The notes under the pieces are model-generated. The model made no database searches, was not told where the DNA came from, and saw only the letters and a list, made by a program, of their open reading frames with translations. Made by a program: the position numbers and the translations under genes. Below are positions 25,857-35,061 of a stretch of 64,000 nucleotides of DNA, in pieces. Numbering within the stretch: position 1 is the stretch's first letter; each line of letters starts with the position of its first letter. Origin of the DNA: CAWCTB01 sp963798275 (GTDB lineage: Bacteria > Acidobacteriota > Terriglobia > Terriglobales > Acidobacteriaceae); contig CAWCTB010000018.1 in assembly GCA_963798275.1 (NCBI GenBank), forward strand, positions 1 to 64,000, read 5' to 3'.

Positions 25857-27179
25857 TTGCAATTTGAAGTGGAAAAGCTGGTGTACGGCGGCGACGGCCT
25901 GGGCCGCCTGCCTGCGGACGATAAGGGCCGGGGCAAGACCGTCTTTGTGCCTTTTGTCGTGCCGGGCGAACAGGTTGAGACGTCAGTGGTGGAAAATCGC
26001 CCCGGTTTTACGCGGGCAAAGCTCGACAAGGTGTTGACCCCATCGCCCGACCGGGTGGAGCCGGGCTGCCCCTATTTTGGGCGCTGCGGCGGGTGCCAAT
26101 ACCAGCACATCCGCTACGAAGCGCAGTTGCGTTACAAGGCCGAGATCCTGCGGGAAACAGTGCGCCGCACGGCGAAGCTGGACTTGCAAAGCGAGATACA
26201 GGTCCACTCTAGTGAGCCATGGAATTACCGCAACCGCACGCGGCTTCGGGTGCAACATGCTCCCAGGTTTGCCATTGGTTATCACCGCAGCAATTCGCAC
26301 GAACTCCTGCCGGTTGAGCAGTGTCCCATCAGTTCACCGCTGATCAACCGGGCAATTGCGGCAGTGGCATTGCTTGGGTCGCAGGGGAAAGCACCCGTCT
26401 CGCTGCACGGACTGCAATTCTTTGCCGACCATGTCGACGGAAAGCTGTTGGTGGAAGCGTACGTGCGCCCGGGCAGCGGCGCTGGGGATTGCCAGCCCTT
26501 TGCCGCGGAATTGCGTGCGACTGTTCTTGACGTAGCCGGCGTTGTGGTGTTTGCGACGTCTCCGGTCGAAGACGAGAGCCGCCAACGCGCACCACTGAGT
26601 GCAACGTTGGGCGAAGAGTCGCAGGCGATCGGCGACGATTCTCTGCTGTATCACGCTGTGGGACACGATTACCGGGTCAGCGGCGGATCGTTCTTCCAGA
26701 CCAACCGCTTCCTGGTGGACGAACTGGCGCAGACGGTGGTGCAGAAGTTGACTGGCCGGGCGGCGCTCGACCTCTACGCCGGGGCTGGCCTGTTCACGCT
26801 GCCGCTGGCGAGGAACTTCGACCAGGTGATCGCGGTGGAAGGCTCGCCGCATTCGTTCGCCGATCTGCGGCACAATGCGCCGGCCAATGTGAAGCCGGTC
26901 CGCGCCAGCGTCGAGGCGTTCCTGGCGGAGCGAGGTTCGAAGCTCGCGCCCGACCGGGTGTTGGTCGATCCGCCGCGTGCAGGGCTGGGAGAAAAAACGG
27001 CCGCCGCGCTAGGACGTATGTCCGTGCCGCGTGTGACCTACGTCTCATGTGATCCGGCAACCCTGTCGCGCGACCTGCGGGTGCTGCTAGAATCGGGTTT
27101 CAAGGTCGAGCAGGCGCATCTCGTCGACCTGTTTCCGCAGACCTACCACATGGAAACGGTGCTTCACCTGGTGCGCTAG
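25857..27179 (+). CDS. 23S rRNA (uracil-5-)-methyltransferase RlmD/RumA-like
   Basis: 440 residues with a TTG start. An N-terminal TRAM-like domain (EKLVYGGDGLGRLPADDKGR) precedes a Cys cluster CPYFGRCGGCQY typical of a [4Fe-4S] site in TrmA/RlmD enzymes. The Rossmann domain has ALDLYAGAGLFTLPLARNF (SAM motif) and RVLVDPPRAG. The catalytic cysteine is in YVSCDPATLSRDL. It methylates U5 in RNA; which rRNA or tRNA uridine cannot be decided from sequence alone. The frame is intact. Confidence 0.9.
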   Translation: MQFEVEKLVYGGDGLGRLPADDKGRGKTVFVPFVVPGEQVETSVVENRPGFTRAKLDKVLTPSPDRVEPGCPYFGRCGGCQYQHIRYEAQLRYKAEILRETVRRTAKLDLQSEIQVHSSEPWNYRNRTRLRVQHAPRFAIGYHRSNSHELLPVEQCPISSPLINRAIAAVALLGSQGKAPVSLHGLQFFADHVDGKLLVEAYVRPGSGAGDCQPFAAELRATVLDVAGVVVFATSPVEDESRQRAPLSATLGEESQAIGDDSLLYHAVGHDYRVSGGSFFQTNRFLVDELAQTVVQKLTGRAALDLYAGAGLFTLPLARNFDQVIAVEGSPHSFADLRHNAPANVKPVRASVEAFLAERGSKLAPDRVLVDPPRAGLGEKTAAALGRMSVPRVTYVSCDPATLSRDLRVLLESGFKVEQAHLVDLFPQTYHMETVLHLVR

Positions 27180-27201
27180 CCTGGTGCTCGCTGGAGGTTC
27201 T

Positions 27202-27495
27202 ATGTATGCAATCGCCATCCTTCGTTATCGCAAGCCGCTGGAAGACGTGTTGAAGCACGTCGATGCGCACCGGGCCTACCTGCAGGGACTGAAGCAGGAA
27301 GGACTGCTGCTGGCCTCGGGGCCACTGGTCCCGAGGAATGGGGGCGCGCTGCTGTTGCGCCTGCCCGACGACGAAGTACAGGCGACGCTGGACAGTATTC
27401 GCGACAACGATCCGTACACCCGGTTCGGGCTCGCGCAATATGAAATGTGGCCCTGGGCCCCGATCATTGGAACTGAGGACCTGGACCGCTTATAA
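27202..27495 (+). CDS. YciI-family protein
   Basis: 97 residues, a small dimeric ferredoxin-like alpha-beta protein (DGPF/YciI). MYAIAILRYRKPLEDVLKHV, DAHRAYLQGLKQEG with the conserved His, and ASGPLVPRNGGALLL. A GGAGG ribosome site 6 nt upstream fixes the ATG at 27202. It is 22 nt downstream of the methyltransferase and 9 nt before comEC, so co-transcription is likely. Exact role unknown. Confidence 0.82.
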   Translation: MYAIAILRYRKPLEDVLKHVDAHRAYLQGLKQEGLLLASGPLVPRNGGALLLRLPDDEVQATLDSIRDNDPYTRFGLAQYEMWPWAPIIGTEDLDRL

Positions 27496-27504
27496 CGAGC
27501 GGCT

Positions 27505-30159
27505 GTGTCGAACATCCTCCCCTCGGCGCCGCGAGCGCATCCGCCACTTCCTGCGCTCCGGAGGTTGTATTGCGGCGGCCGGGAACCTTTGTTTGTCGCT
27601 GCCATCGCATTTGCGCTGGGAATCGTTGCGTCGGACCTGGCCTGGCGCGCGCCGCACTGCTGGCTGATCACATTCTCGGTGACGGCAGCAGCGGCCCTAG
27701 TTTTCTACCGGCGCTCCCCGCAATTCGCTTACCCCCTGTTTCTGCTTGCCGTGTTTGTGCTCGGCGGATTCTACCTGCAGGCCTACGATGCCGCGCAGAC
27801 CACGCCGCCAAGTGTAGAAGCCTTCGGGACCGGTGAGGGCGGCGAAGGTGAGGCCACGGTCACGGCCCATGTGGTTCGGGAAGGCTTGATCCGCGACAGC
27901 CCTTACGGAGGCAAGCAGGAGTCCGTCGATGTCGAGACGGAAGAGCTCGCATCCGGCGACCGCAGCAGCGACGCTCATGTCGGCATTCGTATGACCATCT
28001 TCAGCAAGAAGACGGAGGAAGAAGCGGCCGAGAGTTCGGGCGAGGAGTCGCCGCTGCGGGTGTACCCCTATGGCGAGCGGCTGCGGTTTCCCGCCAAGCT
28101 GCGCATGCCGCGAAACTACGGCAATCCGGGCGCGCTCGACCTAGTGGGATACCTGGCATCGCAAGGCATCCGGCTGACCGGGTCGGCGCAAGCCAGCGCC
28201 GTCGAAACGCTCCCCGGATTCAGCGGCTCGAGGCTCGGCCTGTGGCGCAGCCGGGGGCGGCGCAGCATCCTGCGGCACATTCAGCAGCTGTGGCCCGGTG
28301 AACAGGGTGCGCTTATGCAGGCCATGCTCATCGGCGGGCGCGCGTTTTTCGGGCGCGAGATCAAGACAGACTTTCAGCGCACCGGCACCTATCACATCCT
28401 GGTAGTGTCGGGCATCAACGTGGGCATCCTGGCGTTCGCGGTGTTCTGGCTGTTGCGCAGTCTGCCCTTCGGCGAGACGGCCGCGACCATCCTCACCATG
28501 GTGCTGTCGTGGGGTTATGCGTTTGTCGCCGACCTGGGCTCGCCGATAGTGCGCGCCACCATCACGCTAAACATCTACCTGCTGACACGTCTGCTCTTCC
28601 GCGACCGGCAGGGGCTCAACGCGCTGGGCGTCGCGGCTCTCGGAATTCTGCTGGTGAATCCGCGGACCTTGTTTGAGGCCAGCTTCCAGTTGACCTTTCT
28701 GTCGGTGATTGCGGTTGCCGGAATAGCCGTGCCCCTGCTGCGGCGATCGCTCTATCCGCTGCAGACTGCGACGAACAATCTCGATTCTCCGGCCTATGAC
28801 TTCAGCCTGCCGACCCGCGCGGCGCAGTTCCGCTCCGACCTCCGGATGGTGCGCGAGCAACTGAGCGGATTGATCGGCGGACGGGCGGCGACATTCGTTG
28901 TGACACGCAGTGCCAGTATTTTGCTGGCGGCAGCGGAGTTGGTCTTCATTTCTACCGTCATCCAGATTGCGCTGACGTTGCCCATGGCGTGGTACTTCCA
29001 TCGCGTCACCACGCTGTCGCTGCCCGCCAACGCGATGGTCATCCCCTTGGCCAGCGTGCTGATGCCTGCCGCCGTCGCAGCCGTGGCGCTGTCTTATGTT
29101 GCGAGCTGGCTAGCCTACGTTCCCGCGTTAATCACCGCCTACTGCCTGGATCTGCTGACGGGAACGGTTCGCCTGGTCGGCCACTTCCGCCTGTCCGACG
29201 TTCGCGTGCCGACGCCGACCCTGGCGATGAGCCTGGCTGCGGCAGTAGCGTTTGCCATCACGTTGCTGCTGGCGCGCAGGAGAGCCTTGGCGGCATTACT
29301 GGGCATGAGCGCGCTGCTGGCTTCGGCATTATGGATTGCCGCCTACCCGCACGCCTCGCAGATGCAGCGCGGCCTGTTGGAAGTGACGGCCATCGATGTT
29401 GGCCAGGGTGACTCGCTGCTGCTGGTGACTCCCCAAGGCCGCACCGTGCTGCTCGACTCCGGCGGCCTGGGCGCGACTTCGCGTTCCGACTTCGATGTGG
29501 GCGAAGAAGTGGTCTCGCCTTACTTGTGGTCACGCGGGTTCCGCAGGCTGGATGCCGTCGCGGTCTCGCACGCTCACTCCGATCACATCGGAGGCATGCG
29601 CGCCATCATCGCCAACTTCCGTCCCGCTGAGCTGTGGTACGGGGTCGATTCGCCGGCCCAGGATTTTGTGGAACTGAAGAAGACGGCCGCGGCTTACGGC
29701 GTCGTGCTGAAGAGCTTTCATGCCGGGGATGCCTTCGACTTTGGCGGCACGCATGTGCGCGTGTTGAATCCCCAGGTGGGGTGGGAGCCTCGCCCCAAGG
29801 CCGAAGACGACGAGTCAATGGTGCTGCAGGTGCAATACGGTAACACGGCCGCGCTGCTCGAAGGCGATTCGCACCGCAAAATCGAGAAGTTCCTAATGGA
29901 AGAAAATCCGCGCGCCGACCTGCTGAAGGTGGCGCACCATGGAAGCCTGACATCCAGCACGCCGGAGTTTCTGGACGCGGTGAAGCCGCAGTATGCGGTG
30001 GTTTCGGCGGGGTACTACAATCCCTTTCACCATCCCCGGCCGGAGGTGATGGCGCGATATGCGGCATCACACATCACAACGTATCGCACCGATCTGGCGG
30101 GAGCCGTTTCGTTTTATCTCGACGGCAAGACGGTGACCGCTAGACCTGTTCCTCGCTGA
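27505..30159 (+). CDS. comEC: DNA internalisation-related competence protein ComEC/Rec2
   Basis: 884 residues with a GTG start. An inner-membrane channel for single-stranded DNA uptake in transformation. Domain order: N-terminal membrane helices and an OB-like domain (~residues 90-240), the Competence membrane domain (TYHILVVSGINVGILAFAVF, then a run of helices to about residue 615) and a C-terminal metallo-beta-lactamase domain with AIDVGQGDSLLLVTPQG, VSHAHSDHIGGMRAI and KVAHHGSLTSS. All three parts are present and the frame is intact. comEA lies at the other end of the window. The 3' end overlaps the convergent DUF2007 gene by 20 bp. Confidence 0.93.
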   Translation: MSNILPSAPRAHPPLPALRRLYCGGREPLFVAAIAFALGIVASDLAWRAPHCWLITFSVTAAAALVFYRRSPQFAYPLFLLAVFVLGGFYLQAYDAAQTTPPSVEAFGTGEGGEGEATVTAHVVREGLIRDSPYGGKQESVDVETEELASGDRSSDAHVGIRMTIFSKKTEEEAAESSGEESPLRVYPYGERLRFPAKLRMPRNYGNPGALDLVGYLASQGIRLTGSAQASAVETLPGFSGSRLGLWRSRGRRSILRHIQQLWPGEQGALMQAMLIGGRAFFGREIKTDFQRTGTYHILVVSGINVGILAFAVFWLLRSLPFGETAATILTMVLSWGYAFVADLGSPIVRATITLNIYLLTRLLFRDRQGLNALGVAALGILLVNPRTLFEASFQLTFLSVIAVAGIAVPLLRRSLYPLQTATNNLDSPAYDFSLPTRAAQFRSDLRMVREQLSGLIGGRAATFVVTRSASILLAAAELVFISTVIQIALTLPMAWYFHRVTTLSLPANAMVIPLASVLMPAAVAAVALSYVASWLAYVPALITAYCLDLLTGTVRLVGHFRLSDVRVPTPTLAMSLAAAVAFAITLLLARRRALAALLGMSALLASALWIAAYPHASQMQRGLLEVTAIDVGQGDSLLLVTPQGRTVLLDSGGLGATSRSDFDVGEEVVSPYLWSRGFRRLDAVAVSHAHSDHIGGMRAIIANFRPAELWYGVDSPAQDFVELKKTAAAYGVVLKSFHAGDAFDFGGTHVRVLNPQVGWEPRPKAEDDESMVLQVQYGNTAALLEGDSHRKIEKFLMEENPRADLLKVAHHGSLTSSTPEFLDAVKPQYAVVSAGYYNPFHHPRPEVMARYAASHITTYRTDLAGAVSFYLDGKTVTARPVPR

Positions 30160-30430
30160 CAGCCTCGTCCGCACCCGCATTCGTGTTCCGGCTCTCCTCG
30201 ATGAGTTGCCGCGCTTCTTCAGCCTGCTCCGGGCGCACCAGCACCACCACCCCACCCACGCCCGGAAGCACGTCCTGGGGGGCGTCGATGTTCTCAATCA
30301 TGGCCTCAATGCCAGCGGACTGCAGCAGACCGCGCACCACCATCGCCTCCGATTCCTGTTCCGTATCAAAAACTTTTACCAGTTCTTCGGTTGATTCCCC
30401 GGTTTCCTGCGGTTCCGGCGTATCTGGCAT
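30140..30430 (-). CDS. DUF2007 putative signal-transducing protein
   Basis: 96 residues. LVKVFDTEQESEAMVVRGLL and QSAGIEAMIENIDAPQD, then GVVVLVRPEQAEEARQLIEE match the small ferredoxin-like DUF2007 fold, found free or fused to zinc ribbons. Acidic C-terminus. GGAGGAG 4 nt upstream supports the ATG at 30430. Function unknown. Confidence 0.8.
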   Translation of the reverse strand: MPDTPEPQETGESTEELVKVFDTEQESEAMVVRGLLQSAGIEAMIENIDAPQDVLPGVGGVVVLVRPEQAEEARQLIEESRNTNAGADEAVSEEQV

Positions 30431-30548
30431 GTCTCCTCCAATGCGGTAGGATGCTAGGTGATCGTATCAGGCTCTTAGCGCGAGAGTTTTGCTGCAATAA
30501 ACAATAACGATTCGGTGTATCATGCCCCCAACCGAGGTGCGCGCAACG

Positions 30549-30630
30549 GCGGGTTGGCATCCAACATCAAATTGTAGTCAATGAGGCAAGGGCGCGATAG
30601 CGCCTGCAAGGGTTAGGCCCTTTTGTTTCG
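30549..30630 (+). ncRNA. Candidate structured leader or small RNA (three hairpins)
   Basis: Three consecutive short hairpins: GTTGG-CAT-CCAAC (30553-30565), GGCGC-GATA-GCGCC (30591-30604) and AAGGG-TTAGG-CCCTT with a TTTTGTTT run (30608-30628). The last resembles a small intrinsic terminator just before the ribosome site of the next gene. A TGTATCAT -10-like element lies upstream near 30520. No known RNA family recognised. Confidence 0.35.
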
Positions 30631-30652
30631 CAGCGAGCTTTTCGAGGGAAAC

Positions 30653-30940
30653 ATGGAGCTACCAGACCGGAATGAGCCAGGACGACCGCAGCCTACCGCC
30701 AGCGAGCAACAGGAACTGGAAGAGGAAAGACGGAAGCTGCGCCGGCTGCAGATCATGATGAACATGGTGATGTCGGTCATCAGCCAGGACGAAGACCTCA
30801 GCGTGGAAGAAGCGGCGGAGATGGTGGCCAACACCAAGCGCGCCGCCCTGGCTATGTTTCCCGACAAGGAATTCGCCTACGACATCCTGTACAAGCCCCG
30901 CCTGCAGCGCCTAATGGCCGAGCGCTTCCGCCTGCAGTAG
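30653..30940 (+). CDS. Small conserved hypothetical protein
   Basis: 95 residues. An acidic, helical N-terminus (ASEQQELEEERRKLRRLQIM) is followed by MVMSVISQDEDLSVEEAAEM and KRAALAMFPDKEFAYDILYK. Start chosen for the GAGGGAA ribosome site before the ATG. No domain known to me. It is preceded by a hairpin-rich leader and ends 3 nt before the convergent DUF3108 gene. Confidence 0.7.
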   Translation: MELPDRNEPGRPQPTASEQQELEEERRKLRRLQIMMNMVMSVISQDEDLSVEEAAEMVANTKRAALAMFPDKEFAYDILYKPRLQRLMAERFRLQ

Positions 30941-30943
30941 CCG

Positions 30944-31780
30944 CTACTTGTCCGCTGACGTGAGATACACGGTCAGTGTGCCCCAACCCAGCTTCGCCCG
31001 CATTTGCACCGGCAGGTGCTGAGCATCGTCGGTGTACCAGACCCAGACACGTCCGCGGTTCTTCAATATACCCGAGTCGCCTTCCGGGCCGACGCGGATG
31101 GTGTGAAAGGTTCCCGCCGGCGTCTTGATCTCTTCCTTGCCCTCGACGTGGGCCTGCACCGTTACCGTCTTGCCCCCATCATTGAGCGGAAAGGTATACG
31201 TTGCGTCCGGGTGCAGCGGCAGAGTGGACACGTACAGGATGCCGGAGAGCACGTCGGTCACGCACGACGGAATGTCGTGCTCTTCGCGCTTTTTCTGGTT
31301 GGTCTTGAGATTGACTTCATCCAGCACGGACTTGCCGCGGTTGTACTCGAAGTTGATGGAAGTATCGCGGCGGTGCGAACCTTCCTCGGTGTGCTTGATC
31401 AGCTTTTGCGAACACATGCTGTTGGCGTCGAACCAGGACTCGAAACGGTCCTGCACCTTGAACAGCAGCGCCACCACGCCGGTAGAATCGGCGGTGCCCA
31501 GCACATGCTCCTGCGAACCCGTGCGCTCCACTCGCAGCGTGGCCACCCCGGCGGTCCAGTAGCGGTATTCCGCCTCGTAGCGCAAGGTCTGCCGGGGAAG
31601 GTTGAAGCCTGCCCGCAACGGCTGGATCTTCGATCCCGAGCTGATCGTCGCGCCCTGGGGAGCGGGCGTTTGCGCCAGGGCAGGCGCGGGCTGCAGGCGC
31701 GAGGGAAGCTGCCCGGTGAGACTCAGGGCCAGCAGTACTGCAATGATGACGAGGCACCGCCGTAACCGGGTCTGAATCAT
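30944..31780 (-). CDS. DUF3108-domain exported protein
   Basis: 278 residues. N-terminal signal segment (LVIIAVLLALSLTGQLP), then a beta-rich DUF3108 domain: LRYEAEYRYWTAGVATLRVE, FKVQDRFESWFDANSMCSQK, and TFHTIRVGPEGDSGIL. Members are periplasmic proteins of unknown role, often near envelope genes. Its start overlaps the end of the methyltransferase gene by 4 nt, so it is the last gene of the LPS operon. Confidence 0.85.
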   Translation of the reverse strand: MIQTRLRRCLVIIAVLLALSLTGQLPSRLQPAPALAQTPAPQGATISSGSKIQPLRAGFNLPRQTLRYEAEYRYWTAGVATLRVERTGSQEHVLGTADSTGVVALLFKVQDRFESWFDANSMCSQKLIKHTEEGSHRRDTSINFEYNRGKSVLDEVNLKTNQKKREEHDIPSCVTDVLSGILYVSTLPLHPDATYTFPLNDGGKTVTVQAHVEGKEEIKTPAGTFHTIRVGPEGDSGILKNRGRVWVWYTDDAQHLPVQMRAKLGWGTLTVYLTSADK

Positions 31781-32349
31781 CCTGGAAACCAGATCATTTT
31801 CACCACCAGCGCCGCCAGCACGGCGACGGCGCCAGCCAGAGCATTGTACTCGCGGTGCTTGCGGTAGAGGTCGCGCGAGAAACCGCGGGTTATCCCGGAG
31901 AGAAAAACCGTTCGCGGAAGCAGGCGGGGCACGCGTTGCACGTATTCCGCGAATTGCGGGAACGTCTGCGCCAGAAACGCTTCTTCCGAGCGGATGACGG
32001 GAACGTAAATCAGGGCGAACAGGGCGAACAGGACGATGCCGATCCAGAGATCGCGAGCGGCCAGCGCGAACCCGATGGCGAGGAGGACCGATCCCAGATA
32101 CAGCGGATTGCGCACGTAGGCATAAGGCCCGGTGGTGGTCAGCTCTTCATTCTTCTTGACGTGTCCGGAGGCCATGGCCCGCACAAAAATCCCCAGACCC
32201 GCCATCGCCGCACCGATCCCGAGCCACAACCAGTCAGGCCGGGCGCGCCAGAGATAAAACGCAGCAAACACGAATCCCAAGGGTACACGGATTCGACGTG
32301 CGACCCGGCTCCATGTCACCTTGGCGGCTTGCGGCGGATTTTCAGACAC
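31777..32349 (-). CDS. Isoprenylcysteine carboxyl methyltransferase (ICMT)-like membrane protein
   Basis: About 190 residues with four to five hydrophobic segments and the family signature GPYAYVRNPLYLGSVLLAIG followed by SEEAFLAQTFPQFAEYVQRV. Bacterial ICMT-like proteins methylate unknown small or lipid substrates. The frame is open further upstream, but a GTG at 32349 overlaps the waaC stop (GTGTCTGA) and fits the chain of overlapping genes. Confidence 0.8.
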   Translation of the reverse strand: MSENPPQAAKVTWSRVARRIRVPLGFVFAAFYLWRARPDWLWLGIGAAMAGLGIFVRAMASGHVKKNEELTTTGPYAYVRNPLYLGSVLLAIGFALAARDLWIGIVLFALFALIYVPVIRSEEAFLAQTFPQFAEYVQRVPRLLPRTVFLSGITRGFSRDLYRKHREYNALAGAVAVLAALVVKMIWFPG

Positions 32350-33466
32350 CGGCAGCTCCCAGCAAACGGCCAGCGGCGGCGATGACGGCTTCCGGCAGAA
32401 TCGAAACCAAGCCTTCATCGGGACGCGCCACGTGCGACATGTTGTTGCGGCTCTCTGGGCTGCGCAGCACGACGCTGTTGGTCGTGTAGGGGCCGTTGCG
32501 CTCCGGGCGGGTCGGCCCAAACAGAGCGACCACCGGCACGTGCAGGGCGGCGGCGAGATGCATGGGGCCGGTGTCTCCGCCAATGAACAGCCGGGTACGC
32601 CGCAGAATGGCGATCAGCTCGCCGACAGAGCACTTCAGCAGGTGGGCGGTGCCCGCGCTGGCTTGCTGCACCGCCTGGACGAGCGCCTCCTCGCGCGGGC
32701 CGTGGTTGATCAGCACGGCCATGCCGCGCTCGTGCAACGCCTTCGCAACCACGGCGAACGATTCTGACGGCCAGCACTTCGCACCCCAGCCTGCCCCGGG
32801 ATTCAGCATCGTGACCGGCCTGCCGTCATAGGTGGCGAGAAATTCCTCAGCCCACGCATCCTGCACCGCGTCGAGCGGAAAGGGTGGATCGGTGTGTTGC
32901 AAGGGTTCGCCGGTAAGCGTGGACATAAGGGAAAGCGCTTGCTCGACCACGTGTGTACCTTGCGGATCGATGGCCTGGGTGTATAACATGCGCGCCGGAG
33001 CCTCGCGCGGTTGCGAAGAGCCGATGCGGACGGGCGCTCCGCTCAATCGCGCCGCCAGGGCCGAGCGTATCGCGCCTTGCAGATCGAGCGCCACCTGGTA
33101 CCGCATACCCTGCACTTCGTGAACGCAGGCGAGTCCTTCGCGCCAGGTTTCGTCGGAGAAGAGGGCGCGCCGCCATGCCGAGAAATTGGCGATATGCACA
33201 TCGTCCACCAGCGGCTTCCACACCGAGGTTGGCATGAGCCGCTCGGCCTCGCGCGCACACAGCAACTCGCTCCAACGCTCCTCGATCAGCCAGCCGATTT
33301 TCAAATCGGGGCGCTTGTGGCGCAAGGCAGCGACCGCCGGCAGGGCGTGAATGACGTCTCCCATCGCTCCCAGCCTCACGATGAGAACGCGCTCGACGCC
33401 GGCAAGCAGCGGGCTGCTACTGGTGCTGCTTTGCGATCCGCTGGTGGGGGTTGCGGACTCGCTCAC
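32342..33466 (-). CDS. waaC: Lipopolysaccharide heptosyltransferase I
   Basis: 374 residues, glycosyltransferase family 9. It adds the first heptose to Kdo2-lipid A. Signatures: RVLIVRLGAMGDVIHALPAV at the N-terminus, TMLNPGAGWGAKCWP (nucleotide-sugar site start), and FIGGDTGPMHLAAALHVPVV with ALFGPT. A Ser/Thr-rich stretch of ~20 residues precedes the domain. GTG start overlapping the hldC stop by 4 nt (GTGA). Donor-synthesis genes hldA and hldC are directly upstream. Confidence 0.9.
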   Translation of the reverse strand: MSESATPTSGSQSSTSSSPLLAGVERVLIVRLGAMGDVIHALPAVAALRHKRPDLKIGWLIEERWSELLCAREAERLMPTSVWKPLVDDVHIANFSAWRRALFSDETWREGLACVHEVQGMRYQVALDLQGAIRSALAARLSGAPVRIGSSQPREAPARMLYTQAIDPQGTHVVEQALSLMSTLTGEPLQHTDPPFPLDAVQDAWAEEFLATYDGRPVTMLNPGAGWGAKCWPSESFAVVAKALHERGMAVLINHGPREEALVQAVQQASAGTAHLLKCSVGELIAILRRTRLFIGGDTGPMHLAAALHVPVVALFGPTRPERNGPYTTNSVVLRSPESRNNMSHVARPDEGLVSILPEAVIAAAGRLLGAAGV

Positions 33467-33967
33467 GGGCGCTCGCGTCCTCCGCTGGGAATCTGCATCT
33501 GCGAAAGAAACGCAGTGGTGGAGTGGTCCTTGGGATCGCCCACGATCTCGACCCGGCCGCCATACGACAAAACCTCGTCGCGTTCGGGCACGCTCTCGCG
33601 GGTGTAGTCGGTTCCCTTCGCCTGGATGTCAGGATGAAGTTCGCGAATCAGCGCGCGCACGTCGGGCTCATCGAAAATGACAACTGCGTCCACATCGGCC
33701 AGCGCGGCGATGATTTCGGCGCGCTCCCCGGCGGGCATCAGCGGGCGGCCCTCACCCTTGATCTCGCGCACGCTGCGGTCGGAGTTGATGGCCACCACCA
33801 GGTTTCCGCCGAGCGATTTCGCACCCTGCAGATAGCGGATATGCCCGACATGCAACAGGTCGAAGCAGCCGTTGGCGAGTACAATTTGCTCACCCTGCTT
33901 GTGCCACTGCTCGGCCTGTCTGCCGCAGGGCATCGCGGCCCAGAATCTTCTGGGATGTGGCGCTCAC
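33463..33967 (-). CDS. hldC: D-glycero-beta-D-manno-heptose 1-phosphate adenylyltransferase (one frameshift)
   Basis: The nucleotidyltransferase half of RfaE/HldE as a separate gene. VLANGCFDLLHVGHIRYLQG carries the HxGH motif; also NSDRSVREIKGEGRPL, ADVDAVVIFDEP and a C-terminus with DHSTTAFLSQM. One extra base near 33919 breaks the N-terminus; without it the protein begins (GTG) SATSQKILGRDALRQQAEQW. That GTG overlaps the hldA stop (GTGA), and the stop overlaps the waaC GTG, so the three are translationally coupled. Confidence 0.88.
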
Positions 33968-35001
33968 CCGTGTACCGCCGCGTATTGCTCGATGGCGCCG
34001 ATCAACTCGTTGCGGGAGACGGTCGCTGTCCCGCGCTTCATTACCACCAGGCCTCCAGCGAAGTTGGCGAGCCGCGCCGCGGTGACTGCATCGGCTCCCG
34101 CGGCAAGCGACGCGGTGAAGGTGGCGATTACCGTATCGCCAGCGCCAGTGACATCGACCACCTGGTCGGAGCCGAAAATAGGAATGTTCACCGGCGACGA
34201 ATCTTTCTCGAAAACCACCATGCCGTCGCGTCCGCGGGTGATGACCAGCGACTCCAGCTTTAGCTGCTTCATCAGTACTTCGCCGGCGGCAGAGAGCTTC
34301 TCGTCGTCGTTGCCGATGGTCAGGCGCAGCGCTTCTTCCACCTCAGGCTCGTTGGGTGTCGCGGCGGTGACGCCAGAGAACTCGAGCATGCGATAGCGCG
34401 AGTCGAGGGTCACCGGCTTGTCTTTCATGCAGCCGTTGGATCGCACAAACGTCAGCAACCGCGGTGTGGCTGCGCCATAGCCGTAGTCGGAGACCAGCAC
34501 CGCGTCGGATGCGGCGGCGTATTCGCGGGCCGCGTTGACCAGGTTCAGGAGCACGGGATGGACATCGCTGAGCGGCTGCGGCTCGCGGTCGACACGCACC
34601 ACCTGCTGCCGGCTGGTGTGCGACATGCCGGCCAGAATTCGCGTCTTGGTGGTGGTGACGTGGCCCTTCAGCCGCTCGATGCCACCCGTGGGGATTCTCT
34701 CTTCTTTCAACTTATCGATCAGCAGAGCGCCCGGCTCGTCATCGCCCACCAGCCCGACGGGCAACACGTTGACCCCGAGCGCAGCAAGGTTCATCACGGC
34801 ATTGCCGCCGCCGCCGGGAACGACGGTGCGCTCGCGATGCTTCAGAATGAGAACCGGAGCTTCGCGCGACACGCGGGCGATCTCGCCAAAGACAAATTCG
34901 TCGGCCACCAGGTCGGCGAGCACGGTGATCGAAACCTCGGGGAAGGATTGAACGATCTTCTTCCAGCGGTCGGTGTCTTTGGCTTGGCTGTGCCTGGTCA
35001 T
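33964..35001 (-). CDS. hldA: D-glycero-beta-D-manno-heptose-7-phosphate kinase
   Basis: 345 residues, PfkB/ribokinase fold. It phosphorylates heptose 7-phosphate for ADP-heptose synthesis. VVPGGGGNAVMNLAALGVNV is the substrate-site GG motif, SDYGYGAATPRLL the middle element, and VVDVTGAGDTVIATFTASLA the catalytic GAGD. Kinase and adenylyltransferase are separate genes here, unlike fused E. coli hldE. The frame is intact. lpxK lies 60 nt upstream. Confidence 0.92.
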   Translation of the reverse strand: MTRHSQAKDTDRWKKIVQSFPEVSITVLADLVADEFVFGEIARVSREAPVLILKHRERTVVPGGGGNAVMNLAALGVNVLPVGLVGDDEPGALLIDKLKEERIPTGGIERLKGHVTTTKTRILAGMSHTSRQQVVRVDREPQPLSDVHPVLLNLVNAAREYAAASDAVLVSDYGYGAATPRLLTFVRSNGCMKDKPVTLDSRYRMLEFSGVTAATPNEPEVEEALRLTIGNDDEKLSAAGEVLMKQLKLESLVITRGRDGMVVFEKDSSPVNIPIFGSDQVVDVTGAGDTVIATFTASLAAGADAVTAARLANFAGGLVVMKRGTATVSRNELIGAIEQYAAVHG

Positions 35002-35061
35002 CGACGGTTATCGGCCGCGCGGCGGCAGGAGCGATTCATAGTTAAGCGAAGGTTGATTGTC

